Program-made: the position numbers and the translations under genes
The notes under the pieces: generated by a model
What the model was told of the DNA's origin: nothing
What the model saw: the letters and a program-made list of their open reading frames with translations, nothing else
The model's database searches: none
Part shown: one piece after another, positions 31,548-40,114 of the stretch
Position numbering within the stretch: position 1 is the stretch's first letter
Layout of the letters: the number at the start of each line of letters is the position of its first letter
Origin: Lysobacter sp036697405
GTDB taxonomy: Bacteria; Pseudomonadota; Gammaproteobacteria; Xanthomonadales; Xanthomonadaceae
Length of the DNA: 64,000 nucleotides
Reading direction: 5' to 3'
NCBI RefSeq assembly: GCF_036697405.1
Contig: NZ_JBAHWA010000001.1
Span: forward strand, 124,001 to 188,000

Positions 31548-32890
31548 GCGCGGACCAGGCCTGGATCGCCGCGCCCGGCGCGCCGCTGCACGGCAGCCTG
31601 CGCGTTCCCGGCGACAAATCGGTATCGCATCGCGCGGTCATGCTCGGCGCCCTGGCCGAAGGCACCACCCGCGTCACCGGCTTCCTGGAAGGCGAGGACA
31701 CCCGCGCCACCGCGCGCGTGTTCGAGCGCCTGGGCGTGCGCATCGAAACGCCCAGCGCCAGCGAACGCATCGTCCACGGCGTCGGCTTGCACGGCCTGCG
31801 CGCCAGCGCGCAGGCCCTGGACTGCGGCAACGCCGGCACCGGCATGCGCCTGCTCGCGGGCGTACTGGCGGGGCAGGGTTTCGATTCGGTGCTGATCGGC
31901 GACGAGTCGCTGTCCAAGCGTCCGATGCGGCGCGTGACCGAACCGCTGGCGGCGATGGGCGCGCGCATCGACAGCCAGGACGGCGGCCTGCCGCCGCTGC
32001 GCATCCATGGCGGCCGCCGCCTGCAGGGCATCGACTACACCCTGCCGGTGGCCAGCGCGCAGGTGAAGTCCGCGCTGCTGCTGGCCGGCCTGTACGCGCA
32101 GGGCGAGACCGTGGTGCGCGAGCCGCACCCGACCCGCGACTACACCGAACGCATGCTGGCCGCGTTCGGCTGGCCGATCGAGTTCTCGCCCGGCTATGCG
32201 CGCCTGAGCGGCGGCCACGCGCTGCGCGCGACGCAGGTCGCGGTGCCGGCGGATTTCTCCTCGGCCGCGTTCTTCCTGGTCGCGGCCAGCGTGGTGCCGG
32301 GCTCCGAACTGCTGCTGGAGGCAGTGGGCATGAACCCGCGCCGCACCGGCCTGCTCGCGGCGCTGCGCCTGATGGGCGCCGACATCCGGCAGGAGCGCGT
32401 GCGCGAAGAAGGCGGCGAGCCGGTCGCCGATCTGCGCGTGCGCTACGCACCGCTGCAAGGCATCGACGTGCCCGAGGCGCTGGTGCCGGACATGATCGAC
32501 GAATTTCCGGCCCTGTTCGTGGCCGCGGCCTGCGCGCAAGGGCGCAGCCGCATTTCCGGCGCGGCCGAATTGCGGGTCAAGGAATCGGACCGGATCGCGA
32601 CCATGGCACAAGGCTTGCGCATTCTTGGTGCGAAAATCGACGAGACCCCGGACGGCGCGATCATCGACGGCGGCGCCTTGCACGGCGGCGCGGTCGACAG
32701 CCACGGCGATCACCGGATCGCGATGAGCTTCGCGGTCGCGGCGCAGTGCGCCAGCGGCGAGGTGCGCATCCATGATGTGGAGAATGTGGCCACTTCGTTT
32801 CCGGGTTTCGACACGCTGGCGCGCGGTTGCGGTTTCGAACTGCGTACGGCGTTTGGTTTGCAGACAGGCAAGGACGCGCGGTTTCGCTAG
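31544..32890 (+). CDS. aroA: 3-phosphoshikimate 1-carboxyvinyltransferase (EPSP synthase)
   Basis: A 448-residue shikimate-pathway enzyme joining shikimate 3-phosphate and PEP. Signature blocks are LRVPGDKSVSHRAVML near residue 20, LDCGNAGTGMRLLAG near 95, SAQVKSALLLAGL, and RVKESDRIATMAQGL with HGDHRIAMSFAVA toward the C-terminus. The KSVSHRA form with the GNAGTGMR block resembles the class found in Pseudomonas and relatives. The ATG overlaps the hisC stop. In related genomes aroA is followed by cmk and rpsA; here an unrelated O-antigen ligase-like gene follows after 255 bases. Confidence 0.97.
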   Translation: MSADQAWIAAPGAPLHGSLRVPGDKSVSHRAVMLGALAEGTTRVTGFLEGEDTRATARVFERLGVRIETPSASERIVHGVGLHGLRASAQALDCGNAGTGMRLLAGVLAGQGFDSVLIGDESLSKRPMRRVTEPLAAMGARIDSQDGGLPPLRIHGGRRLQGIDYTLPVASAQVKSALLLAGLYAQGETVVREPHPTRDYTERMLAAFGWPIEFSPGYARLSGGHALRATQVAVPADFSSAAFFLVAASVVPGSELLLEAVGMNPRRTGLLAALRLMGADIRQERVREEGGEPVADLRVRYAPLQGIDVPEALVPDMIDEFPALFVAAACAQGRSRISGAAELRVKESDRIATMAQGLRILGAKIDETPDGAIIDGGALHGGAVDSHGDHRIAMSFAVAAQCASGEVRIHDVENVATSFPGFDTLARGCGFELRTAFGLQTGKDARFR

Positions 32891-33145
32891 ACTTCGTCGA
32901 CTGAGCGAATCGCGCCGCAGCCGGTGCGCGAGCAGCCGATGTACGGACAAGGATGTGCGAACAGGGAGGTAACGGCCGTCGTCCGCCCCCGCGGCATGGC
33001 GGCCATCACGTGGTTCGCGCCAGGCCCGGCGCGATTTGCGAGAGGACGTAGGCGATGCAGCAACTCCGATGCGGCTTGACGACGCCGGCGACGCAAGCGT
33101 GCGCGCCGCCGTCGCAAGGCCTGGCGAACCTGGCGAAGACCGCGC

Positions 33146-34624
33146 ATGGCTGAGGACGCGCTGGCCATGAATTCGCTGTCGCGCGCGCCGCGCGGCGCCG
33201 GCCTGGGCTGGTACTCCGAGGCCGCCGCCGATCTGCCGCCCTGGCTGCGCCGGGCCGCCTTGTTCGCGCTCGCCTACCAGGCCTTCTTCGCCCTGACCGA
33301 TATCGGCCTGTATCTGCGCCCGGAGCTCGGCGCGGGCCTGCTGTTGTTGCTGATGTGCTGCGCCGGCGCCAGGCCCTGGCGCGAACTGGCCGCGCAACCG
33401 GCGGTGCGCGCGCTGATCGTGCTGATCGTGTTCGTGCTCGTCCAGGCGGTGTACGCGGCCTGGAGCGTGGCGCCCGCGATACCGCTGTCGGCGCAGTTGT
33501 CGACCGCGGGCAAACTGGTGCGCCTGGCCTTGTTCACCTGCGTGACCGGTTGGTGGTTGTCGCTGATGCCGCGCGCGATTCCACGACTGGTCGCGCTGAT
33601 GGGTGCGGGCCTGTTGCTGTCGGCCCTGATCTATCTGCCCTGGAGCCAGGGCGAGGCCTTGTGGGCCGGTCGTCTGCGCCCCGACCTGGGCATAGCCGAG
33701 AACCTGAGCGGGCAGCTCGCCGCGATCGGCGGCTGGCTGGCGCTGTGCCTGTCGATGGCGCTATGGGCGCAGCGGCGCGAACGCGGGCGGCGCCTGGCGC
33801 TGGCCGTGGGCTTGCTGGCCTACGTCGGTTGTTTCTGCCTGCTGCTGTTCTCGCAATCGCGCGGCGCCTGGCTGGCGTTCGCGGCGGTGATCCCGCCGGC
33901 GGTGCTGGCCTACGCCTGGTACCAGTATCGCGGCCGCGCCGGCCTGGGCGTGCTGGTGCCGGCGATCGTGGCGGCGCTGGTGTCGGGCCTGCTGCTGTTC
34001 GCCGCGCGCGATCTGATCAGCCTGCGCTTCGCCGGCTCCGAGACCGTGGTCAGCGAGGCCCAGCAGGCCGCCAGCGCGGGCACGGTCGCCAGCGAGCCCG
34101 TACCGGCCACGGCCGGGCCCGCCAAGGCCACAGGCCCGGCGCCCGCGGTGATCGCGGCCCAGCACACCCAGCTCAACAACAAGGCCGTGAGCGTGCGCAT
34201 GGCCCTGTACAAGCTGGGCACGGAGAAGTGGCTGGAGCGCCCGCTGCTGGGCTGGGGCTTGCGCACCACGCCGTCGCTGATCGCCGAGAGCCGGCGCGAC
34301 ATGGCCGGCCAGCATCACATGCATTTCCACAACACTTATCTGGACGCGCTGGTCGGATTGGGCGCGCTGGGCACGCTGCTGCTGGGGGTCGCGTTCGCGC
34401 TGCTGCTGCGCGAGGCGCTGCTGGCGTGGCGGCGCGGGCTGATGCCCTTGGCCGGGTTCTGGGCCTTGGCCGGCAGCGTCGGCATCGTGCTGGTGGCGAA
34501 CAACTTCGATTCGCTGCTGTGGCGCTTCGAGTACGGGCGCGCGCCGCTGGAGTTCCTGTTCGGCGCCTGCCTGGCCTGGGGCCTGATCCGTCGTCGCGGC
34601 GCTACGGGGCCGGGGCGCGGCTGA
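33146..34624 (+). CDS. O-antigen ligase / Wzy-type membrane protein
   Basis: A 492-residue integral membrane protein with about 11-12 hydrophobic segments and a large hydrophilic loop near residues 290-390. The loop includes a Pro/Ala linker (SEPVPATAGPAKATGPAPA), KLGTEKWLERPLLGWG and the conserved HFHNTYLDALVGLG motif, diagnostic of the Wzy_C family. Members join O-antigen to lipid A core, polymerise surface polysaccharide or glycosylate proteins. No other O-antigen genes adjoin it, so the acceptor is open. An alternative start is ATG 33167. Confidence 0.85.
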   Translation: MAEDALAMNSLSRAPRGAGLGWYSEAAADLPPWLRRAALFALAYQAFFALTDIGLYLRPELGAGLLLLLMCCAGARPWRELAAQPAVRALIVLIVFVLVQAVYAAWSVAPAIPLSAQLSTAGKLVRLALFTCVTGWWLSLMPRAIPRLVALMGAGLLLSALIYLPWSQGEALWAGRLRPDLGIAENLSGQLAAIGGWLALCLSMALWAQRRERGRRLALAVGLLAYVGCFCLLLFSQSRGAWLAFAAVIPPAVLAYAWYQYRGRAGLGVLVPAIVAALVSGLLLFAARDLISLRFAGSETVVSEAQQAASAGTVASEPVPATAGPAKATGPAPAVIAAQHTQLNNKAVSVRMALYKLGTEKWLERPLLGWGLRTTPSLIAESRRDMAGQHHMHFHNTYLDALVGLGALGTLLLGVAFALLLREALLAWRRGLMPLAGFWALAGSVGIVLVANNFDSLLWRFEYGRAPLEFLFGACLAWGLIRRRGATGPGRG

Positions 34625-34678
34625 ATTCGAAAGGCGGTCCGCGATCGCCGGCGTGCCCCCTGCGGTTTGGTCCGCATC

Positions 34679-34706
34679 GCTCCGGCCGCCCAGCGGCGGC
34701 CGGAGC
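34679..34706. terminator. Hairpin between convergent genes
   Basis: A perfect 12-bp stem GCTCCGGCCGCC with its complement and a CAGC loop. It separates the ligase gene from the convergent TonB-like gene. No clear T-run follows. Confidence 0.5.
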
Positions 34707-34758
34707 CCGCTCTCCCCCGATAACGCGGTCCTGCGGCTCAGGACCTAGGCCCAGGCGT

Positions 34759-35340
34759 TCAGGCCTGCGGCTTGAACGCGATCGGCACTTCCACCTCCGC
34801 CGGCACCGGCTTGCCGTTGCGCGTGGCCGGTTCGAAGCGCCAGCGGCGCACCGCCTCCTGGGCGGCGCGGTCGAGCTCGCGCGAGCTGCTGCGGCGGACG
34901 AAATCGATCTCGCCCGGCACGCCGTCGGCGCCCACGCTCACCCGCAACAGCACGTCGCCGCCTTCGCCGCGACGCAGCGCGGTGGCCGGGTACTCGGGTT
35001 CGGGGCTGCGGCTGGCGATGCGTTGCGGCGCGGTCTCGCGCGGCGCGCTGATCGTGGGTTTGCTCGGCTTGGGCTTGGCCGCGCTGGCGACCGGCTTGGT
35101 CGCGCCGCGGTCGCTCTCGGACGGAGTCGCGGGGCTGGTTTCGGTCGGCACCGGCGCGATCGGGGCATCCGGCGGCAGCGCTGCCGGCATCGGCGCGCGT
35201 TGGCTCAGCAGGTACCAGATCAGCAGGATCGCGGCCAGCAGCACCAGCAGCCACAGGCCGGTACGGTTGCGCGCAGGCTCGGCGGCGTCCGCGGTGGCCT
35301 GCGGTTGAGTGTCGCGATGGTCCAGCGTGTTGTCCGTCAT
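34759..35340 (-). CDS. TonB-family energy transducer
   Basis: A 193-residue protein with one N-terminal membrane helix (residues 28-46, GLWLLVLLAAILLIWYLL), a Pro/Lys-rich periplasmic spacer (residues 50-110, AAKPKPSKPTISAP) and a C-terminal TonB domain (EPEYPATALRRGEGGDVLLR in part, then AAQEAVRRWRFEPATRNGKP). It couples the inner-membrane ExbBD motor to outer-membrane receptors. No exbBD adjoin it. GGAGGGAG precedes the ATG. It is downstream of and homologous to the next gene at 35443, a local duplication. Confidence 0.85.
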   Translation of the reverse strand: MTDNTLDHRDTQPQATADAAEPARNRTGLWLLVLLAAILLIWYLLSQRAPMPAALPPDAPIAPVPTETSPATPSESDRGATKPVASAAKPKPSKPTISAPRETAPQRIASRSPEPEYPATALRRGEGGDVLLRVSVGADGVPGEIDFVRRSSSRELDRAAQEAVRRWRFEPATRNGKPVPAEVEVPIAFKPQA

Positions 35341-35442
35341 GTCTCCCTCCTCGGGTCGTCCCCGGTGGTCCGGGTGGCGATCCGACTTTCCTCACGCCGG
35401 TGTTAGCGGCGAGTGAGGCGGAGGGGGCAGGGCGTTACCCGT

Positions 35443-36099
35443 TCAGCGGCTGGCATCGAATGTGATGGGGACCATCACGGTGCCGCTGACCGGCTGCCCA
35501 TTGGCCAGCGCGGGGCGGAAACGCCAGCGCCGGACCGCGTCCTGGGCCGCGCGATCGAGGGTGCGCGAACCGCTGCTGGTGCCGACGCCGACGTCGGTCG
35601 GCACACCGTCGGCGCCGATCTGCACGCGCACGGTGACCGTGCCGCTCTCGCCGCGGCGCAGGGCCTGGGGCGGGTAGCGCGGCGCGGGGTTCTGGCCGGC
35701 GATCGGCTGGGGGTCGGAACTGGCGACCGCCGCCGGCGGCGGGGTCTGCGGGCGCGCCGCGACCGCGGCATCGGCCGGCGGCGGAGGCGGTGCGGTCTCG
35801 ACCAGGCGCGGCTGATCGGCGCCCGCGGCCGGGGCGGACTGCGGCGCGGGGCCGACTCCGCTGCCTTCGTTGCCCGACATCGGCGCCGGCAGCGGCGCGT
35901 AGTTCGGGCCGGCCGCGGTCGGCGGGGCGACCTCGTCGGCGCGGTAGAAATCGTGATCGTCGCTGCGCGACCAGACCAGGGCGAACAGGATCAGGCCGAG
36001 CGCGAACGCGCCCAGTACCCACCACAGGGCCTTGCGCGAGGGGCGCCAGGCGGACAGATCCAGGACGGGACGGGACGGCGCGGGGGACGGTGTCGACAT
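35443..36099 (-). CDS. TonB-family energy transducer (second copy)
   Basis: A 218-residue protein with the same plan as its neighbour: cytoplasmic N-terminus of about 25 residues, membrane helix at residues 25-43 (LWWVLGAFALGLILFALVW), a Pro/Ala-rich spacer (APPPPPADAAVAARPQTPPP) and a C-terminal TonB domain (APRYPPQALRRGESGTVTV in part, then AAQDAVRRWRFRPALANGQP). The two C-terminal domains are clearly related, while the spacers differ in length and charge, Lys-rich in the first and neutral here. They may serve different receptors. The start lacks a good ribosome binding site. Confidence 0.83.
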   Translation of the reverse strand: MSTPSPAPSRPVLDLSAWRPSRKALWWVLGAFALGLILFALVWSRSDDHDFYRADEVAPPTAAGPNYAPLPAPMSGNEGSGVGPAPQSAPAAGADQPRLVETAPPPPPADAAVAARPQTPPPAAVASSDPQPIAGQNPAPRYPPQALRRGESGTVTVRVQIGADGVPTDVGVGTSSGSRTLDRAAQDAVRRWRFRPALANGQPVSGTVMVPITFDASR

Positions 36100-36251
36100 G
36101 CGGAATCCGGCGGGGACAGGGAGCGGGGCTAGCCGCATTCTGCCTCCAACCGGGTTAATCCGTCGGCAACCGGTCGCGGTTTGCGGCCACGATTGGCCCT
36201 GAGCGCGCTTAGCACGCGATAATCGCGCTCCGCTTCCCCACCGGTTCCGCC

Positions 36252-37544
36252 ATGCTCGATCCTATTCTGCTGCGCCAGCAACCCGCCGAACTCGCCGCGC
36301 GTCTGCGCGATACCCGCGGCTACGTACTCGACGCGAGCGCGCTGGAGTCGCTGGAAAGCGAGCGCAAGCAGATCCAGATCCGCACCCAGGAGCTGCAGAA
36401 CCTGCGCAACACCCGCTCCAAGGCGATCGGCCAGGCCAAGGCCAAGGGCGAGGACGTGGCCGCGCTGATGGCCGAGGTCGCCGGTTTCGGCGACGAGCTC
36501 AAGGCCAGCGAGCTGCGCCTGGACGAAATCCGCGGCCAGATCGAGGCGATCGCGCTGGGCATCCCGAACCTGCCGCACGAATCGGTGCCGGCCGGCCAGG
36601 ACGAGACCGGCAACGTCGAGCAGCACCGCTGGGGCGTGCCGCAGGCGTTCAATTTCACGATCAAGGATCATGTCGAACTGGGCGCGCGCAAGGGCTGGCT
36701 GGATGGCGACACCGCCGCCAAGCTGTCGGGCGCGCGCTTCACCGTGCTGCGCGGCCAGCTCGCGCGCCTGCACCGCGCGCTGGCGCAGTTCATGCTGGAT
36801 CTGCACACCGACCAGCACGGCTACCAGGAAACCAACGTGCCGCTGCTGGTCAACGCCGATTCCATGCGCGGCACCGGCCAGCTGCCCAAGTTCGAGGACG
36901 ACCTGTTCGCGACCGCGATCGGCGAGGGCGAGACCGCCAGCAAGCGCTACCTGATCCCGACCTCGGAAGTGCCGCTGACCAACATCGTGCGCGACGAGAT
37001 CGTCGAGGACGCGGCGCTGCCGCTGCGCATGACCGCGCACTCGATGTGCTTCCGCGCCGAGGCCGGCAGCCACGGCCGCGACACCCGCGGCATGATCCGC
37101 CAGCACCAGTTCGAGAAGGTCGAGCTGGTCACCATCGCGCGCCCGCACGAAAGCTACGACGAGCACGAGCGCATGACCCGCTGCGCCGAGGTGGTGCTGG
37201 AAAAGCTCGGCCTGCCGTACCGCCGCATGCTGCTGTGCACCGGCGACATGGGCTTCTCGGCCACCAAGACCTACGACCTGGAAGTCTGGCTGCCCAGCCA
37301 GGACAACTACCGCGAGATCTCCTCCTGTTCGAACTGCGAGGCCTTCCAGGCCCGCCGCATGCAGGCGCGCTGGCGCAACCCGGCCACCGACAAGCCCGAG
37401 CCCGTGCACACCCTCAACGGCTCCGGCGTGGCGATCGGCCGCGCCCTGATCGCGGTGATGGAGAACTACCAGAACGCCGACGGCTCGATCACCGTGCCCG
37501 AGGTGCTGCGCCCGTACATGGGCGGGGCCGATCGCATCGAGTGA
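36252..37544 (+). CDS. serS: Seryl-tRNA synthetase
   Basis: A 430-residue class II aminoacyl-tRNA synthetase. Residues 1-110 are the N-terminal coiled-coil arm that contacts tRNA-Ser (LESLESERKQIQIRTQELQ). Motif 2 is in MCFRAEAGSHGRDTRGMIRQHQF, quoted in part as FRAEAGS and GMIRQHQF. Motif 3 is in NGSGVAIGRALIAVMENY. Zinc-independent bacterial type and full length. It starts at ATG 36252 immediately downstream of the divergent TonB pair. The repeat array begins 40 bases after its stop. Confidence 0.98.
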   Translation: MLDPILLRQQPAELAARLRDTRGYVLDASALESLESERKQIQIRTQELQNLRNTRSKAIGQAKAKGEDVAALMAEVAGFGDELKASELRLDEIRGQIEAIALGIPNLPHESVPAGQDETGNVEQHRWGVPQAFNFTIKDHVELGARKGWLDGDTAAKLSGARFTVLRGQLARLHRALAQFMLDLHTDQHGYQETNVPLLVNADSMRGTGQLPKFEDDLFATAIGEGETASKRYLIPTSEVPLTNIVRDEIVEDAALPLRMTAHSMCFRAEAGSHGRDTRGMIRQHQFEKVELVTIARPHESYDEHERMTRCAEVVLEKLGLPYRRMLLCTGDMGFSATKTYDLEVWLPSQDNYREISSCSNCEAFQARRMQARWRNPATDKPEPVHTLNGSGVAIGRALIAVMENYQNADGSITVPEVLRPYMGGADRIE

Positions 37545-37585
37545 TGCGGGGTTCCGCGATGGCGCCGCATGACGTGCCATCGTCT

Positions 37586-38070
37586 GATGCGGTTGTCACC
37601 GCATCCTACGTGCTGATGCGGTGCTTGCCGCCGCAGTGGGATGCGGTAAGCCGAAGGCGCACCGCATCGCGCGAATCGGAAGTACGGCGACGCCGGAGCG
37701 CGACGATGCGGNNNNNNNNNNNNNNNNNNNNNNNNNNNNNNNNNNNNNNNNNNNNNNNNNNNNNNNNNNNNNNNNNNNNNNNNNNNNNNNNNNNNNNNNN
37801 NNNNNNNNNNNTTGTCACCGCATCCTACGTGCTGATGCTGTGCTTGCCGCCGCCGTAGGATGCGGTAAGCCGAAGGCGCACCGCATCGTGCGAATCGGGA
37901 GCACGGCGATGCCGGAGCGCGACGATGCGGTTGTCACCGCATCCTACGTGCTGATGCTGTGCTTGCCGCCGCCGTAGGATGCGGTAAGCCGAAGGCGCAC
38001 CGCATCGCGCGAATCGGGAGTACGGCGACGCCGGAGCGCGACGATGCGGTTGTCACCGCATCCTACGTTA
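37586..38070. repeat. Tandem array of a 119-bp palindromic repeat, interrupted by a sequence gap
   Basis: Unit starts are at 37586, 37705 (only 7 bases before the gap), 37924 and a final partial unit at 38043, with one more copy entered right after the gap. Spacing is exactly 119 where measurable. Each unit contains GATGCGGTTGTCACCGCATC, a spacer, GTAGGATGCGGTAAGCC and GGCGCACCGCATC. Two palindromes with GTAG/CTAC borders thus alternate in opposite orientation. Copies differ at a few bases. Confidence 0.92.
37712..37811. other. Assembly gap of 100 N
   Basis: Exactly 100 undetermined bases, the usual scaffold placeholder. The left edge ends with the first 7 bases of a repeat unit and the right edge resumes at base 8 of the same unit. 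The contigs therefore broke inside the tandem array and the true length is unknown. Confidence 0.98.
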
Positions 38071-38147
38071 GGCCTTCGATCCTGCGTCCGGTCCTCGCGT
38101 CGCGACACGACGAAAGGTCGCGGCACGCGCCGCGTAGCTACGTTCTC

Positions 38148-38320
38148 GTCATTCCCGCGAAGGCGGGAATCCAGTGACTTAGACTCGCTCCGGGTTGCAT
38201 GCGGGCGCAACGAAGCCGCATCAGTAAGAAGCCTGGGCCGGATTTCGAGCACTCGGCCACGCCTCTGTTACTCGGCGCCCATGGCTGAAGTCACTGGATT
38301 CCCGCCTACGCGGGAATGAT
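38148..38320. repeat. MITE-like element with 33-bp terminal inverted repeats (second copy)
   Basis: Left end 38148-38180 (GTCATTCCCGCGAAGGCGGG then AATCCAGTGACTT) and right end 38288-38320 are inverted complements with few mismatches. The interior is 107 bases. The ends match those at 24634-24786 except for C-to-T changes that are compensated within each stem (ATTCCCGC...GCGGGAAT in place of ATCCCCGC...GCGGGGAT). The interior differs between the two elements. Confidence 0.85.
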
Positions 38321-38350
38321 GGCCATGAGGGTTCTGCCGTCCGGCACCCT

Positions 38351-39103
38351 TCATTCGCACCAATGCACATGCAACGGCGACCCACGCCCCGCCTCCAGCG
38401 CCGCCAGCACCGGATAGCGCTGCACGTCGCCGCTGCGCAGCGCGGCTTCGAACACCTCGCGCTTGCGTTCGCCCTGGATCAGCAGCAGCCGCGTCTGCAC
38501 GCGCGCCAGGCCGGCCGGGGTCAGGCTGATCCGGCGCGGCCACTGCCGCGCGCCCGGGGCGTCCTGGGCGTCGACGGCGATGTAGGCCTGACGGCTCTCC
38601 AGCGCGCGGGGGAGATCGTGGCTGTTCGGGAACAGCGAGGCGGTGTGGCCGTCCTCGCCCATGCCCAGCACCGCGGCGCTGGCGCCGAGTTGGGCGTGGG
38701 CGTTGGCGGCGGCGACCGCGTCCTCGATCCGGCGCCCGGCCTGGGTCAGCGGTTCGAAGCGGGCGGCGGCGGCGTGATCGTGCAGCAGATGGGTGCGGAC
38801 CATGCGCGCGTTGCTGTCGGGATCGTCCGGCAGCAACCAGCGTTCATCGACCAGGCCGATGTCGACCCGGCTCCAATCCAGCGGCGCCTTGGACAGCGCG
38901 CGGTACACCGGACCGGGCGTGCCGCCGCCGGACAGCAGCAGGCGCGCACGCGGACGCAGCGACAGGTCGCGGCGCAATTCCGCCGCGATCGCGACCGCAC
39001 AAGCCCAGGTCCACACATCGCGGCCCCGATGCGCGTGCATCACGTAGGCGGTGGTTTCCGGCTCCGGAGGGCCGGCCGGCACGGGCGACGGATCGTCGAG
39101 CAT
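38351..39103 (-). CDS. pgl: 6-phosphogluconolactonase
   Basis: A 250-residue DevB-type lactonase hydrolysing 6-phosphogluconolactone after Zwf. Family blocks are LLLSGGGTPGPVYRAL near residue 57, DIGLVDERWLLPDDPDSN near 80, and AVLGMGEDGHTASLFPN near 145, quoted for the catalytic His and phosphate-binding region. Full length. Last gene of the bgl-zwf-glk-pgl unit; it starts 24 bases after glk. Confidence 0.95.
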   Translation of the reverse strand: MLDDPSPVPAGPPEPETTAYVMHAHRGRDVWTWACAVAIAAELRRDLSLRPRARLLLSGGGTPGPVYRALSKAPLDWSRVDIGLVDERWLLPDDPDSNARMVRTHLLHDHAAAARFEPLTQAGRRIEDAVAAANAHAQLGASAAVLGMGEDGHTASLFPNSHDLPRALESRQAYIAVDAQDAPGARQWPRRISLTPAGLARVQTRLLLIQGERKREVFEAALRSGDVQRYPVLAALEAGRGSPLHVHWCE

Positions 39104-39127
39104 CCACCGATCTTCGCACGATCCACC

Positions 39128-40114
39128 TCAGCGTGGCGTGTGCCTGGCCAAGGCCGCCGCACCCAGCAAACCGGGCTGCGGATGGGTGACCGCGAGCGTG
39201 GGGATGCGCGCCATCGCCGGCGAAAAACGGCCCTTGTGCTCGAAACGCTGGCGGAAACCGGAATGCTGCAGCCAGGGCATCAGGCGCGGCACCAGCCCGC
39301 CGGGCAGGAACACGCCGTCCCAGGCGCCCAGGGTCAGCACCAGGTCGCCGGCGGCGGCGCCGTACACGGCGCAGAACACGTCGATCGCGCGCAGGCAGCG
39401 CGCGTCGCCTTCACGCGCCATCGCGGTGATGTCGGCCGGCTGCAGCGGGCCCGGGTCCTCGCCGGCGATCTGGCTCAGCGCGCGGTGCAGGTTGACCAAG
39501 CCGCTGCCGCTGACCAGACGCTCGTTGGAGACCCGTCCGAACTCGCCCGACAGGCGCTGCAAGATCTCGATTTCCTCGGGCGTGCCGGGCGCGAAGCTGA
39601 CGTGGCCGCCCTCGGTCTGCAAGGGGTAGTAACGGCCGTCGCGGCGGATCAGACCGCCGACGCCCAGCCCGGTGCCGGCACCGATCACCGCGTAGGTGCG
39701 GTCGCCTTCTTCGTCGGCGCCGCGCCAGGCGTTGCCGCCGATCGCGACCACGTCCTGCGCGCGCAAGAGCGACACCGCCATCGCCTGGGCGGCGAAATCG
39801 TTGACCAGTTGCAGGCGTTCCAGGCCCAGGGCCTGGCGCGTGCGCGCGGCCGAGATCACCCAGGGATGATTGGTGATGCGCGCCTCGTCGCCGTCGACGC
39901 GGCCGGCCACGGCGAATACGGCTTCGCCGGGGGTGGCGCCGATGCGGTCGAGGTAGTGGCGCGCGGCGTCGGCCAGGGACGGGAAGTCGGCGACCGCGAA
40001 CACCTGCACGCTGTCCTCGTGCAGCGGCTGTTCGCGCTGCGGCGTGGCCAGGGCGAAGCGCGCATTGGTGCCGCCGATGTCGGCCAGCAGCGTTTCCGCG
40101 GCGGCCGCGCTCAC
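39128..40114 (-). CDS. glk: Glucokinase
   Basis: A 328-residue bacterial glucokinase phosphorylating glucose with ATP. The N-terminal phosphate-binding loop is TLLADIGGTNARFAL. The sugar site includes ITNHPWVIS and LVNDFAAQAMAV. GAGTGLGVGGLI and QTEGGHVSFAPGTPEE follow, the latter carrying the conserved Glu-Gly-Gly-His. It starts at GTG 40114, overlapping the zwf stop (GTGA), so it is translationally coupled to zwf. Together they feed free glucose, for example from the beta-glucosidase or phosphorylase, into 6-phosphogluconate. Confidence 0.95.
   Translation of the reverse strand: MSAAAAETLLADIGGTNARFALATPQREQPLHEDSVQVFAVADFPSLADAARHYLDRIGATPGEAVFAVAGRVDGDEARITNHPWVISAARTRQALGLERLQLVNDFAAQAMAVSLLRAQDVVAIGGNAWRGADEEGDRTYAVIGAGTGLGVGGLIRRDGRYYPLQTEGGHVSFAPGTPEEIEILQRLSGEFGRVSNERLVSGSGLVNLHRALSQIAGEDPGPLQPADITAMAREGDARCLRAIDVFCAVYGAAAGDLVLTLGAWDGVFLPGGLVPRLMPWLQHSGFRQRFEHKGRFSPAMARIPTLAVTHPQPGLLGAAALARHTPR

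Noticed and set aside
37586..38070. CRISPR array
   Set aside because: Units are 119 bp and repeat over their whole length with no unique spacers. They are palindromic GTAG elements, and no cas genes are present.
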